64,000 nucleotides of DNA from Saprospiraceae bacterium UBA6168 (GTDB lineage Bacteria > Bacteroidota > Bacteroidia > Chitinophagales > Saprospiraceae). The notes under the pieces were generated by a model. That model saw only the letters and a list, made by a program, of their open reading frames with translations. It had not been told where the DNA came from and searched no databases. Of the stretch, positions 17,310 through 26,373 are shown piece after piece (position 1 is the first letter of the stretch; each line of letters opens with the position of its first letter). Location of the stretch: NCBI GenBank assembly GCA_002435785.1, contig DIUC01000023.1:79571-143570 (forward strand). The letters run 5' to 3'. Position numbers and translations under genes: made by a program.

Positions 17310-18920
17310 ATGTTACAATCAAAACGCACCAATTTATTCAAGGTATTCTTCCTTATTTTCGTCCTGGGGTCTTTGGTTTCCTGCGAACCAGAAAAGCCGA
17401 GGACGCCTGCCGACCTTTCAAAAGTCAGCTTCATACCCCAACCCGTTTCGGTCACGGCTACAGGGAGCTCGTTCGAGCTGTCGGACAAGACGGATATTTA
17501 CGTGCAGGGGGAATCCGAAGAACTACAACAAATCGGCCAATACTTAGCCGACAAGCTCAACCCATCCACCGGCTTGGGGCTGGCGGTAAAATCCACCACC
17601 CAAGCGCCCAAAGCCGGGAATATTTTCCTGACCCTTTCCGACAGCGATACGCTGGGGGAGGAAGGCTACGAGCTGACCGTCACCGAAGACCTCGTGACTT
17701 TGACGGCTCACCGCCCGGCAGGCTTGTTTCGGGGCATCCAAACCATCCGGCAGGCATTGCCCGCCAAGGTGGAAAGCTCGGACAGGCAGGAAGCAGCCTG
17801 GATAATAGCGACGGGCACCATCCTGGATTATCCGGCATACGTCCACCGGGGTTCCATGCTTGATGTTTCACGCCACTTCTTCGGGGTAGAAGACGTGAAG
17901 CGGTTCATCGAGTTAATTGCCGCTTATAAAATGAACGTGCTGCACCTGCACCTCTCCGACGACCAGGGCTGGCGCATCGAAATCAAGTCGTGGCCGAACC
18001 TGACGACGCACGGTGGCAGCACACAAGTCGGCGGCGGTAAAGGCGGCTTCTACACGCAGGAGCAATACACCGACCTCGTGAAATATGCCCAGGCCCGCTA
18101 CATCACCATCATCCCCGAAATTGACATGCCCGGCCATACCAATGCAGCACTTGCTTCTTATCCCGAACTGAACTGCAACGGCAAGGCCCCCGAACTGTAC
18201 ACCGGTACAGAGGTAGGCTTCAGCACTCTTTGCGTAAACAAAGAAATCACCTACAAATTCATAGACGACGTCGTGCGGGAACTGGCGGGGCTTACGCCGG
18301 GGCCGTACATCCACGTCGGCGGCGACGAATCACACGCCACAAAAAAAGCGGATTACCTGCTCTTCGTCAACAAGGTGAAGGACATCGTGAAATCTCATGG
18401 TAAACGCATGGCCGGTTGGGATGAAACCGCACAGGCCAACCTCGATGCCCAGGATGTCGTGCAGCTTTGGGCCAATGCCGATTTTGCCAAACTGGCGGTG
18501 AGCAAAGACGCCAAGCTCGTCATGTCCCCGGCCAACAAAGCCTACCTCGACATGCAATACGATTCTACCACCCGCCTCGGTCTGCACTGGGCCGCCTATA
18601 TTGAACTCGACAGCGCCTATATTTGGGACCCCGCCACGCTCGTGCCAGGCATCACAAAAGAAAACATCCTCGGCGTGGAAGCGCCCCTGTGGACAGAAAC
18701 AATTGTCACCATGGACGACATCGAGTATATGGTCTTCCCCCGGCTCCCTGGCTATGCGGAAATCGGCTGGTCGTCCAACGCCAACCGAAACTGGGATGAA
18801 TACAAGGTTCGTCTGGGCAGACAGAAGGAACGATTCGAGGCGATGGGGATTAACTATTATTCTTCGAAGTTAGTGGAGTGGACAGAGGTGGAGAAAGATT
18901 CGGTGAAGTTGAAGGATTAA
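17310..18920 (+). CDS. Family 20 beta-N-acetylhexosaminidase, lipoprotein
   Basis: 536 residues with a lipoprotein signal (LGSLVSC, lipobox Cys25). Residues about 40-165 form the GH20b domain. The GH20 TIM barrel follows, beginning YVHRGSMLDVSRHFF. Barrel motifs: LHLHLSDDQGWRIEIKSWP, PEIDMPGHTNAA, and the catalytic Asp339-Glu340 pair in HVGGDESH, then GKRMAGWDE. Family knowledge: it removes terminal GlcNAc or GalNAc from chitin oligomers, peptidoglycan fragments or glycans by substrate-assisted catalysis. A membrane anchor on the periplasmic or outer face is likely. It follows the 22-bp array and stands alone. Confidence 0.95.
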   Translation: MLQSKRTNLFKVFFLIFVLGSLVSCEPEKPRTPADLSKVSFIPQPVSVTATGSSFELSDKTDIYVQGESEELQQIGQYLADKLNPSTGLGLAVKSTTQAPKAGNIFLTLSDSDTLGEEGYELTVTEDLVTLTAHRPAGLFRGIQTIRQALPAKVESSDRQEAAWIIATGTILDYPAYVHRGSMLDVSRHFFGVEDVKRFIELIAAYKMNVLHLHLSDDQGWRIEIKSWPNLTTHGGSTQVGGGKGGFYTQEQYTDLVKYAQARYITIIPEIDMPGHTNAALASYPELNCNGKAPELYTGTEVGFSTLCVNKEITYKFIDDVVRELAGLTPGPYIHVGGDESHATKKADYLLFVNKVKDIVKSHGKRMAGWDETAQANLDAQDVVQLWANADFAKLAVSKDAKLVMSPANKAYLDMQYDSTTRLGLHWAAYIELDSAYIWDPATLVPGITKENILGVEAPLWTETIVTMDDIEYMVFPRLPGYAEIGWSSNANRNWDEYKVRLGRQKERFEAMGINYYSSKLVEWTEVEKDSVKLKD

Positions 18921-19001
18921 GTAATTGAAAGAACACAAATGCGCAGTGTCGGTGTGATTCGAAAGTCACGCCGACATTTAACTACATCAAACAGCAAAAC
19001 C

Positions 19002-19466
19002 ATGAAGTATCGTATTTTTTTGTTTGCCATCCTATTGTCAGCCTGCGGCAACGACGGTAAGACTACCTCCGAAACTGCGGCCAGCCAAGATACCGTGAAC
19101 GTTCAGCCAGCCAACGCAAAGGAAGTAGAGGTCGAAGACACAACTGCCACCGCACCGGAAAGCCCGGTGTATGCCAACGAACGCTTCAAAGAAGTAACGG
19201 TGCAGAAAACAGGCGAGCACAGTTTTTTGATTAAGGGAAAGGGCCAAATCTTCGAGGCAAGCTTTAGTTGGGTAGTGGAGGATGGGCACATGGAACTGAA
19301 AAAAGGACATGAAATGACGGATGCCGGCGCACCGGAATGGGGCAATTTCCAATTCACGGTGGATGTGAAAAAAGACCGCGAGAATTCTACCCTGATGCTA
19401 ATTATTTTTGAGTCAAGCCCCCAAGATGGAAGCCGGCAATATGAACTCCCTGTATTGCTTTATTGA
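19002..19466 (+). CDS. Lipoprotein with Gmad2 immunoglobulin-like domain
   Basis: 154 residues from the ATG at 19002, chosen because it opens a lipoprotein signal (MKYRIFLFAILLSAC, lipobox Cys15); an upstream in-frame ATG at 18939 adds only basic residues. After a Thr/Glu-rich linker, residues about 70-154 match the Gmad2 fold: SFLIKGKGQIFEASFSW, then GAPEWGNFQFTVDV, then FESSPQDGSRQYELPV. Gmad2 is best known from spore germination proteins of Firmicutes and occurs in other envelope lipoproteins; its ligand is unknown. Confidence 0.8.
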   Translation: MKYRIFLFAILLSACGNDGKTTSETAASQDTVNVQPANAKEVEVEDTTATAPESPVYANERFKEVTVQKTGEHSFLIKGKGQIFEASFSWVVEDGHMELKKGHEMTDAGAPEWGNFQFTVDVKKDRENSTLMLIIFESSPQDGSRQYELPVLLY

Positions 19467-19510
19467 TTATCCGTGATACCGTTTATATAGTCTGTAAAGA
19501 CTACTCTTAA

Positions 19511-19550
19511 CAAAAAAAACGACCGGGCGAATCATCACCCAGTCATTTTT
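19511..19550 (-). terminator. Terminator after the 19631-20035 gene
   Basis: Minus-strand hairpin GACTGGG / CCCGGTC with one wobble pair, followed by a run of eight T (complement of 19512-19519). The plus strand also has a T run (19546-19550), so it may act in both directions between convergent genes. Confidence 0.5.
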
Positions 19551-19630
19551 CTAAATTATCTATGGTATGGCTGTTTATAAATGGCTATTAAACCATTATA
19601 AAACCACTCAGTAAATCAGTTCCAATCCCA

Positions 19631-20035
19631 TTAAAGCAGCGTATTGGTTTGCCCTGGGATATTAGGGAGTTCGTCCGGCAATGGGTTGGTGGGATCCATG
19701 TTTCCACCCCTATCGTCTGCCAGTTCTTCGTCTGTGAATTCAGGTTCGGTGCTGGGCCGACGACGGTACGGGTCGGTGTCAGGTAGGGGGTCCCGTGAAT
19801 CGGGGTTCTTGTCATCATTGGTATGACCCGGGTCAATGTCTGATTGTTGGTCGCCGGGCTGACGGCGATAAGGGGCGGTATCAGGCAGTGGGTTTACCGT
19901 AGAAGGCGCATTGCCTTTTCTTTCTCGGTCAGTAAAATTTGGGTCGTTACCCGCTGGATTCAACGGATTGTTGCGGTTTTGATCCTCATCCGGCAGTGGA
20001 TTGGTCGGCGTTGGATGAAAGCTGTTGTCTGTCAT
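19631..20035 (-). CDS. Repetitive Pro/Asp/Asn-rich small protein
   Basis: 134 residues built of about four roughly 30-residue units, each opening with N/D-PLPD (TNPLPDEDQN, VNPLPDTAPYRRQ, RDPLPDTDPYRRR, TNPLPDELPN). The protein is very hydrophilic and predicted to be disordered, with no signal peptide. Reading direction is supported by the repeat phase and a terminator downstream. Function unknown. Confidence 0.55.
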   Translation of the reverse strand: MTDNSFHPTPTNPLPDEDQNRNNPLNPAGNDPNFTDRERKGNAPSTVNPLPDTAPYRRQPGDQQSDIDPGHTNDDKNPDSRDPLPDTDPYRRRPSTEPEFTDEELADDRGGNMDPTNPLPDELPNIPGQTNTLL

Positions 20036-20220
20036 GATGTTACATTTTTTTGGTTAGCAATATGGTTCAATTCGTATGGGTAACGTGCCACTGCTTTCAG
20101 ATGTTCAAGATGAATTGAATGTTTTTGTCACCAGAAGTCCTGTGTCATGCTTCAACTTACTTGTGACCAATTGAGCCAATTGTCACCGGCCAGTTCACAA
20201 GTGCACATCAATTTCCGCTA

Positions 20221-20739
20221 CTACTCCCCCGCTGCCGGATAGTAATGATACCCCAAGTACGCAATCTTCCACTCCCCATTTTCCTTTTCGAGGATGCGGG
20301 TTTCGAGCGACTTGCCGAGGAACTTCCGAGTGTCCTTTTCAAAGGAATTTTGCTCAAAAGTGTACCACGCCATGTCGTGGCTGATTCGGAAATTTTCGTT
20401 GGAACGCTCCTCGGTTGAGCCTTTCCAAAGCGTCTCATTGGCATCGAACTGCTTTTTCTTCTCTTCCCTCAGCGACTCAAAGCCGATGTTGGCGGTGACT
20501 TTTTCGGAGAACCCCTCCCAATAGCCGAACTTGCGAAAAGCGGGCGATTGGAGGTAGGTGCTCTTCCACGCTTCAAAATCCTGCTTGTAGTACGATTCCG
20601 TTTCCTTGGCGATGACGGCTTGGATGGCCGCTTTTTCTTTTTCGAAATCAACGGTAGGTGGTTGTGCTGGCTGTTGTACTGGTTGGGTGCAGTTGGTGAG
20701 CAAGCCGCAGAGGACGAACAGGAGGATTGATTTTTTCAT
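20221..20739 (-). CDS. Lipoprotein with SnoaL/NTF2-like domain
   Basis: 172 residues from the ATG at 20739, which opens a lipoprotein signal (LLFVLCGLLTNC, lipobox Cys15). A Pro/Gln linker follows. Residues about 30-170 look like a cone-shaped NTF2-like fold: AIQAVIAKETESYYKQDFEA at the start, FRISHDMAWYTFEQNSF in the middle, then ILEKENGEWKIAYLGYHYY. Family members are binding or enzymatic pockets of varied role; no catalytic residue can be assigned here. It is divergent from sucA. Confidence 0.75.
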   Translation of the reverse strand: MKKSILLFVLCGLLTNCTQPVQQPAQPPTVDFEKEKAAIQAVIAKETESYYKQDFEAWKSTYLQSPAFRKFGYWEGFSEKVTANIGFESLREEKKKQFDANETLWKGSTEERSNENFRISHDMAWYTFEQNSFEKDTRKFLGKSLETRILEKENGEWKIAYLGYHYYPAAGE

Positions 20740-20994
20740 TTGAATAATTTGATTGGTGAAAAGACAAGTTAGCTGAAAGCCAAATGTCCTAATTTTTACT
20801 TTATACAGCAAGCTTTCTGTTTTTTCTCTAATGCTTAATATTACAACCATAGGCCCTCCACCCTTTTTTTTATCAATTTGAAAACCACCTCAAACATTCT
20901 ATCCAACTCTCAACCAACATGCCGATATTAGCGCCCGTTTTGGAAACCTCCACCCAGTTTGGGCGTTTCCCTCTAAAATTCAAACTACCATCAA

Positions 20995-23745
20995 ATGACG
21001 GACTATTCATTTATTGCCAACGCCCACCCATCCTTTATTGACTCGCTCTACGAGCAATACTTGGACAATCCCGAAGCAGTGGAGCAAGGCTGGAGGCTGT
21101 TTTTCAAGGGTTTTGATTACGGCTCAAACGGCAATGCCGCTCCTGCCGCCAGTTCCAATGGCGCAGCCCACCTGCCCGACATCAGCGACCACGACGAACT
21201 GCGGGTAGTAGCGCTAATCATCGCCTACCGCAACCGGGGCCACCTCAAATCCACCACCAACCCGCTCAAACCTCGCAAAAACAGGTTGCCCTTCCTCGAC
21301 CTTGCCGACTTTGGCCTGACGGAGGCAAGCTTGGATAAACCCTGTTTGGCCTCTAAGGAAGTCGGACTGCCAGACGGCTCAACGCTCCGCCAAATCATTG
21401 CGAAGCTTGAAAAAATGTACTGCGGCAATATCGGATTCGAGTACCACCATATACAAGACCGGACCAAGCGCCGCTGGCTGCGGGATTGCATCGAGGCCCA
21501 AACGGTGGAAAACCAATGGGGCCTGACGCTTGAGGAGAAGAAACGAATCCTCGAAAAACTCAATGGCGCTACGATTTTCGAGCAGTTTTTGCACAAAAAA
21601 TTCATCGGTCAAAAGCGCTTCTCGCTGGAAGGCGGTGAGACGACCATCGCAGCCCTCGACGCCATCATCACTTCGGCTGCCGATGCAGGCGTGGAGGAAG
21701 TGGTGTTCGGCATGGCGCACCGGGGCAGGCTCAATGTACTGGCCAACATCATGGGCAAAACCTACGAGCAAATTTTCACGGAGTTTGAGGGCGAAATGCC
21801 CGAAGACACCAGCTTTGGCGACGGTGACGTGAAGTACCACCTCGGCTTCTCCTCCCAAGTGACCACGCCGCATGGCAAGCAAGCCTACCTCAAGCTCGTG
21901 CCAAACCCCTCGCACCTCGAAGCCGTGAACCCCGTGGTGGAAGGCTTCGCAAGGGCCAAGGCCGACGTGCTTTATGCCAGCGAATACGACCGGATTTTGC
22001 CCGTCCTGATTCACGGCGACGCAGCGGTGGCCGGGCAGGGCATCATCTATGAGTGCATCCAAATGAGCTTGTTGGATGGCTACGCAACGGGCGGCACCGT
22101 CCATTTTGTCATCAACAACCAAATTGGCTTCACCACCAACTGGGAGGACGCCCGCTCCTCGACCTATTGCACCAGCGTGGCCGCCACGGTACAGGCGCCC
22201 GTTTTTCATGTAAATGGGGACGATCCGGAGGCCGTTGTTTTCTGTTGCAAATTGGCGATGGAATACCGCCAAAAATACAACGCCGACGTGTTCATTGACA
22301 TGGTTTGCTACCGCAAACATGGCCACAACGAGGGCGACGACCCGAAGTTCACGCAGCCTGCGCTCTACGACCTCATCAACGTACACAATGACCCCCGTGA
22401 AATCTACAGCCAGCGTCTAATCGGGCGAGGAGACGTGCACAAGGAAATTGCGGAGCAAATGGAAAAAGAGTTCTGGAATTCGCTCCAAGCACGCCTCGAC
22501 CACATGAAGCAAAACAAGCTGCCCTACCAATACCAGGAGACCGAGTTGGCTTGGAAGTCGCTGAGAAAAGTGACCACTCCCGAAGACTTTGAGTCTTCGC
22601 CAGAGACGGGTATTGACAGCAAGGTGCTTGACAAGATATTGAAGCACCTGCACCAATACCCAAAGGAGTTCAATGCGGTAAACAAGATAGACCGAATCCT
22701 GAAATCATCGAAGGCGATGTGGGAAAGCGGCAAATTGGACTGGGCGCTCGGCGAGCTTAGTGCCTACGGCTCGCTATTGCTGGAAGGCAACGACGTCCGC
22801 CTCAGCGGTCAGGATGTGAAGCGGGGCACGTTCTCCCATCGCCACGCCGTTCTAACCGAGGTGGCAACAGGCCGTGAATACAACCGATTGGATGGTTTGG
22901 ACAAAAACCAAGGCAAGTTCCGCATTTTCAATTCGCTGTTGAGCGAGTACGCAGTGCTGGGGTTTGAGTATGGTTACACCTTGGCCCGACCCGATGCGCT
23001 GGTGATTTGGGAGGCGCAATTCGGCGACTTCTTCAACGGTGCGCAGACGATGGTGGACCAGTTCATACTTTCCGCCGAGCGGAAATGGCAGCGGATGAGC
23101 GGCCTCTGCATGTACCTGCCGCACGGTTACGAAGGCCAGGGCCCTGAGCACAGCAGCGCCCGCATGGAGCGTTTCCTGCAAGGTTGCGCCAGAAACAACG
23201 TGACAGTGGCCAACGTAACCACCCCCGCCAACCTCTTCCACTTGCTGCGCCGCCAATTGGTGCGCCCGTTCCGCAAGCCATTGGTGTTGATGTCGCCAAA
23301 GAGTGGGCTGCGACACCCGGAAGTGGTGTCTGAACTGAAGGATTTCCACACGGGCACTCGTTTTCTGGAGGTAATGGACGACCCGTCGTCAAAGCCGGCG
23401 AAGGTAAAAACGCTGCTGCTCTGTTCCGGCAAGGTCTATTACGACTTGCTCGACAAAAAGCGCACGGACAAACGGGAAGACGTGGCCATTGTTCGCCTCG
23501 AACAACTTTACCCGCTGCCAGAGAAACAGTTGGACGCCATTTTTGCGAAGTACAAAAACGCCAAAGTCCGGTGGGTACAGGAAGAACCAGCCAACATGGG
23601 CTCGTGGATGTACCTGCTTTTCCAGTTCAACGGCAAGCGCACGATGGAACTCGTTTCACGGGAAACAGCCGCATCACCCGCTGTTGGTTTCAAGAAGCAG
23701 CACGACAAGCAGCAGGCGGAGTTGGTTTTGAGAGCATTTGAGTGA
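20995..23745 (+). CDS. sucA: 2-oxoglutarate dehydrogenase E1 component
   Basis: 916 residues, close to the usual 900-950. It is the thiamine-diphosphate-dependent decarboxylase of the 2-oxoglutarate dehydrogenase complex in the citric acid cycle. Visible features: the N-terminal E2-binding segment (FIDSLYEQYLDNPEAVEQGW), GMAHRGRLNVLANIMGK, KYHLGFSSQV, the ThDP/Mg region IHGDAAVAGQGIIYE near residue 340, NQIGFTT, and the C-terminal transketolase half with GQGPEHSSARMERFLQ and VRWVQEEPANMGSW. No sucB is seen downstream; a strong terminator follows instead, so the E2 gene must lie elsewhere. Start chosen at the conserved DYSFIANAHPSF opening. Confidence 0.97.
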   Translation: MTDYSFIANAHPSFIDSLYEQYLDNPEAVEQGWRLFFKGFDYGSNGNAAPAASSNGAAHLPDISDHDELRVVALIIAYRNRGHLKSTTNPLKPRKNRLPFLDLADFGLTEASLDKPCLASKEVGLPDGSTLRQIIAKLEKMYCGNIGFEYHHIQDRTKRRWLRDCIEAQTVENQWGLTLEEKKRILEKLNGATIFEQFLHKKFIGQKRFSLEGGETTIAALDAIITSAADAGVEEVVFGMAHRGRLNVLANIMGKTYEQIFTEFEGEMPEDTSFGDGDVKYHLGFSSQVTTPHGKQAYLKLVPNPSHLEAVNPVVEGFARAKADVLYASEYDRILPVLIHGDAAVAGQGIIYECIQMSLLDGYATGGTVHFVINNQIGFTTNWEDARSSTYCTSVAATVQAPVFHVNGDDPEAVVFCCKLAMEYRQKYNADVFIDMVCYRKHGHNEGDDPKFTQPALYDLINVHNDPREIYSQRLIGRGDVHKEIAEQMEKEFWNSLQARLDHMKQNKLPYQYQETELAWKSLRKVTTPEDFESSPETGIDSKVLDKILKHLHQYPKEFNAVNKIDRILKSSKAMWESGKLDWALGELSAYGSLLLEGNDVRLSGQDVKRGTFSHRHAVLTEVATGREYNRLDGLDKNQGKFRIFNSLLSEYAVLGFEYGYTLARPDALVIWEAQFGDFFNGAQTMVDQFILSAERKWQRMSGLCMYLPHGYEGQGPEHSSARMERFLQGCARNNVTVANVTTPANLFHLLRRQLVRPFRKPLVLMSPKSGLRHPEVVSELKDFHTGTRFLEVMDDPSSKPAKVKTLLLCSGKVYYDLLDKKRTDKREDVAIVRLEQLYPLPEKQLDAIFAKYKNAKVRWVQEEPANMGSWMYLLFQFNGKRTMELVSRETAASPAVGFKKQHDKQQAELVLRAFE

Positions 23746-23747
23746 TT

Positions 23748-23803
23748 GGGGATTTGAGGGTTTGAGGATGTCCACTTCCTCAAACCCTCATTCTCTCAAA
23801 TCC
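23748..23803. repeat. Palindromic repeat after sucA
   Basis: Imperfect inverted repeat: GGGGATTTGAGGGTTTGAGG (23748-23767) against CCTCAAACCCTCATTC...CAAATCC (23778-23803). Similar in design to the palindromes at the nos gene junctions. Confidence 0.6.
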
Positions 23804-23808
23804 TCTAA

Positions 23809-23848
23809 AAGCCTCATTGGCAAGTTGTACTGCCGATGGGGCTTTTTT
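23809..23848 (+). terminator. Rho-independent terminator of sucA
   Basis: Stem AGCCTCATTGGCA / TGCCGATGGGGCT around loop AGTTGTAC, ending in TTTTTT (23843-23848). Confidence 0.75.
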
Positions 23849-23860
23849 GTGAAAGTCATT

Positions 23861-24034
23861 GTCGCTTTTGTCATTGCGCAGCAACCCGTCCATGCAATGA
23901 GGGAAGCCTCGGTTATCGCCGTTTTGGTCATGAGCGAAGGCCATTGGGGCATCACTCCGTTAATGATGCTTCGCCTTCGGCAAAACTTCGCTTATTGCGT
24001 GGACAGGTTGCTGCGCAATGACAAAAGGGGCGAC
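23861..24034. mobile_element. MITE-like element with about 35-bp terminal inverted repeats
   Basis: Left end GTCGCTTTTGTCATTGCGCA (continuing GCAACCCGTCCATGCAATGAG) is the inverse of the right end, which finishes with CTGCGCAATGACAAAAGGGG and CGAC; the arms differ at only a few positions. Total about 174 bp, non-coding. It lies between the sucA terminator and the 3' end of the DUF3667 gene. No target duplication is obvious. A plus-strand open frame (23738-24190) is an accident of the repeat. Confidence 0.7.
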
Positions 24035-24072
24035 GACCGTGGCGTGTACTGTCGCTTAACCCTATTCCTAAT

Positions 24073-25182
24073 TCAAAACAATGCAAAACTTGTCAGAGCC
24101 AAGCCCAAAATGGCCATTATGAAAATGAATAAATACAACATGCTGATAATGATGTATTTAACAATGGTTTTAATCCAACCTTGTCGGTAAAAGCGTTTTA
24201 AGGCGAGCAAAGTATATAATAGCGCAGCCAAGCTCGCAAAGCCAAATAGGGGGCCAAGGGCGTCGCCCAACCAATTCCTGAATAGCAACACAAACGTAAA
24301 AAGCAGGAACTGAAAGGAATGGGCATGGAACGAGAATATCAAGTGCTCAAAATATAGGTAGTGCCGTCGGATATATAACAGTTTCAGCACCAAGGCCAAC
24401 ATGGGCATCATAAAGAGCATCATCCAGAGCGTATTGCCGAGCAAGTAGAATATAAAATTGTCGCCTTTTTTATGCAGCTTTATCTGCTGCCGCACCAACA
24501 ACTTTTGCCAAAATGAAGTGATGCCGTAGGTCTGCAATAGACTATCCTCCGACATGTTATCGAGGTCGTCCACGGCGATGTTGATGGTTTTCGCTTCTTT
24601 TAATGATAAGTTGACCGCCCCTTCATGGTAAATGGTATCCTGTGAATCATGGTAAAACGACCTTGCAAAACTTAGGCTATCGTGCTCGGAAGTCATGTAG
24701 CTGCTGTCTAATTTGGCCATCAGTGTGTCAAGGGCGGCAAGGGCACTGCGGTTGTGGAGCGTAGCAGCCGTGGATTTCTTGAGGGAGTCGAGCTGTAGGT
24801 AGAATTTGTGTTTTTGGTGTAGCGTCTGAACTTCCTTGTACGATTGGGGCATGATTTGAGATGGGCCACTGCCTACCCGGATGGATATCATGGCGATGAG
24901 CAGCGCACCCGTGAAAAAGAACAACCGGATGGGGCGGTAATAGCGGATATGCTTGCCGGCAAAGTAATCAGTGGTAAGCTTGCCTGGGATGGCCAATGCC
25001 TTGAGCGTGCTGTAAGTTTGATTGTCAATGTTCAAAACGGTAGACATCGTCTCGGCCACCAACTTCCGAAAGGTGAGCCTGCCGTCGTGGTTCTTCTGGC
25101 TGCAATTTGGACAAAAATTTGCCGTTTCCGGAAGCGGAAAATCGCAGTTTCGACAGTGTTGGATTGGCGTTTCGTTTTCCAT
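24073..25182 (-). CDS. DUF3667 membrane protein with zinc ribbon
   Basis: 369 residues from the ATG at 25182 (MENETPIQHCRNC). Residues about 10-30 hold two CxxC pairs (CRNCDFPLPETANFCPNC), a zinc ribbon. This is followed by the DUF3667 segment with NIDNQTYSTLKALAIPG and YFAGKHIRYYRPIRLFFF. Four or more hydrophobic helices follow, at about 78-94 and in the C-terminal 150 residues. Common in Bacteroidetes with no established function. The frame extends upstream, but the conserved zinc ribbon fixes the start. It overlaps nothing and stands alone. Confidence 0.82.
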   Translation of the reverse strand: MENETPIQHCRNCDFPLPETANFCPNCSQKNHDGRLTFRKLVAETMSTVLNIDNQTYSTLKALAIPGKLTTDYFAGKHIRYYRPIRLFFFTGALLIAMISIRVGSGPSQIMPQSYKEVQTLHQKHKFYLQLDSLKKSTAATLHNRSALAALDTLMAKLDSSYMTSEHDSLSFARSFYHDSQDTIYHEGAVNLSLKEAKTINIAVDDLDNMSEDSLLQTYGITSFWQKLLVRQQIKLHKKGDNFIFYLLGNTLWMMLFMMPMLALVLKLLYIRRHYLYFEHLIFSFHAHSFQFLLFTFVLLFRNWLGDALGPLFGFASLAALLYTLLALKRFYRQGWIKTIVKYIIISMLYLFIFIMAILGLALTSFALF

Positions 25183-25447
25183 GCGTGATTGGTTTGGGTA
25201 GCAAAGTAACGAGAGAAAACCAATTGGAAGGGGTTTTTTCGAGGAAGTTGTGCTCGGTAAGATGTTTTCATCACCCACCAATTTTCAGGGATTCCAAGCG
25301 GGCTGCTTGGGAAAACGTTTTTTTTCAAGGTTGGAGCAGGATTTTTTAACCGAGGTTGAGAACGAAACCCTTAATATTGCAAAAGGATTTTTGAATCAAT
25401 CAACCAGATTAAATTCGACGAAAGTGACAAAGGAGCAACGCTACAAA

Positions 25448-25726
25448 ATGGAATTGGTGCAGTTCTACCACCGCAACGGCTACCTCCGGCAACCGAACGA
25501 AGCTCGTTTTGAGGAAGGTAGCCAAGTCTATAAAAAGGGCTACGAAATCAGGTTTGTTGCCAATAGTGAGGAGGAAAAGGTTTATATTTCCTCGCTTTTG
25601 GAGAAAACAGGCTTCAAGCACGGGAAGATTTACCCAAAATGGAAGACGTTCGTGCTGCCCGTTTATGGCTACGATGCCATGGCCCGTTTCCACGAAATAA
25701 TGGATGAATTCCCACAACTCAAGTAG
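25448..25726 (+). CDS. Small conserved-looking hypothetical protein
   Basis: 92 residues from the ATG at 25448 (MELVQFYHRNGYLRQPNEAR). The upstream in-frame extension to 25250 runs through the promoter area of the divergent gene and has a poor composition. The protein looks like a compact alpha/beta domain (YKKGYEIRFVANSEEEK, VYISSLLEKTGF, YPKWKTFVLPVYGYDAM). No motif allows a functional call. Confidence 0.6.
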   Translation: MELVQFYHRNGYLRQPNEARFEEGSQVYKKGYEIRFVANSEEEKVYISSLLEKTGFKHGKIYPKWKTFVLPVYGYDAMARFHEIMDEFPQLK

Positions 25727-25840
25727 GATGGAGCCAAAGGAAGTATCAATCAACTTGCAGGCCCACCAATTCATGGGCACGATTTTGCAATAAGCGCCAT
25801 GCTAACTCAAGCAGACAAAAATCTTGTTCAGTTTTGAACC

Positions 25841-26209
25841 ATGAAAAAGCAACAACCCATATCCATCCGCCCCTTCATCGGCGCCAAAGACTTTGAACTA
25901 TCAAGGCGTTTTTACCGTGACCTGGGTTTTGAGGAAACCGTCTTGTCGACCAATATGTCCGTGTTCAAAATGCAGGGAATCAGTTTTTACCTGCAAGATG
26001 CCTACGTCAAAGACTGGATAGACAACACCATGATATTTATGGAGGTGGAGGATGTAGGCCGTTTTTGGGAGGAATTGCAGGCGTTAAACCTAATGGCCAA
26101 GTATGAGGAAGTCAGGCTTATGCCCATTAAAGAATATGATTGGGGCAGGGAATGTTTTTTGCACGACCCATCGGGGATACTCTGGCATATTGGGGAGTTT
26201 TTTCACTGA
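25841..26209 (+). CDS. VOC (glyoxalase/bleomycin-resistance) superfamily protein
   Basis: 122 residues, the length of a single VOC domain. Pattern: RPFIGAKDFELSRRFYRDLG (first beta-alpha), GISFYLQDAY, FMEVEDVGRFWEELQAL and the C-terminal FLHDPSGILWHIGEF. Likely metal ligand positions include Glu52-region residues and Glu119, but they are not certain. Family members are isomerases, dioxygenases or drug-binding proteins; the substrate cannot be read from sequence. It stands 115 bp after the preceding gene. Confidence 0.82.
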   Translation: MKKQQPISIRPFIGAKDFELSRRFYRDLGFEETVLSTNMSVFKMQGISFYLQDAYVKDWIDNTMIFMEVEDVGRFWEELQALNLMAKYEEVRLMPIKEYDWGRECFLHDPSGILWHIGEFFH

Positions 26210-26373
26210 ATATAATAAGTTTGGATGTAGTTTTTGCGCAGGCAAAGGACCTTTATTGACGCCTTTTTTTTCACTATTATTTATATGGTTGCGCTCAAAT
26301 CAAACTATATTGAAAAATAGTGAAACCCATAAAAAAATGTTTTGAGCCACCTGTCTTTGCTCCTAAGTTGGCC

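Noticed and set aside
23738..24190. 150-codon plus-strand frame after sucA
   Set aside because: It crosses the sucA terminator and the inverted-repeat element and runs into the DUF3667 gene on the other strand.
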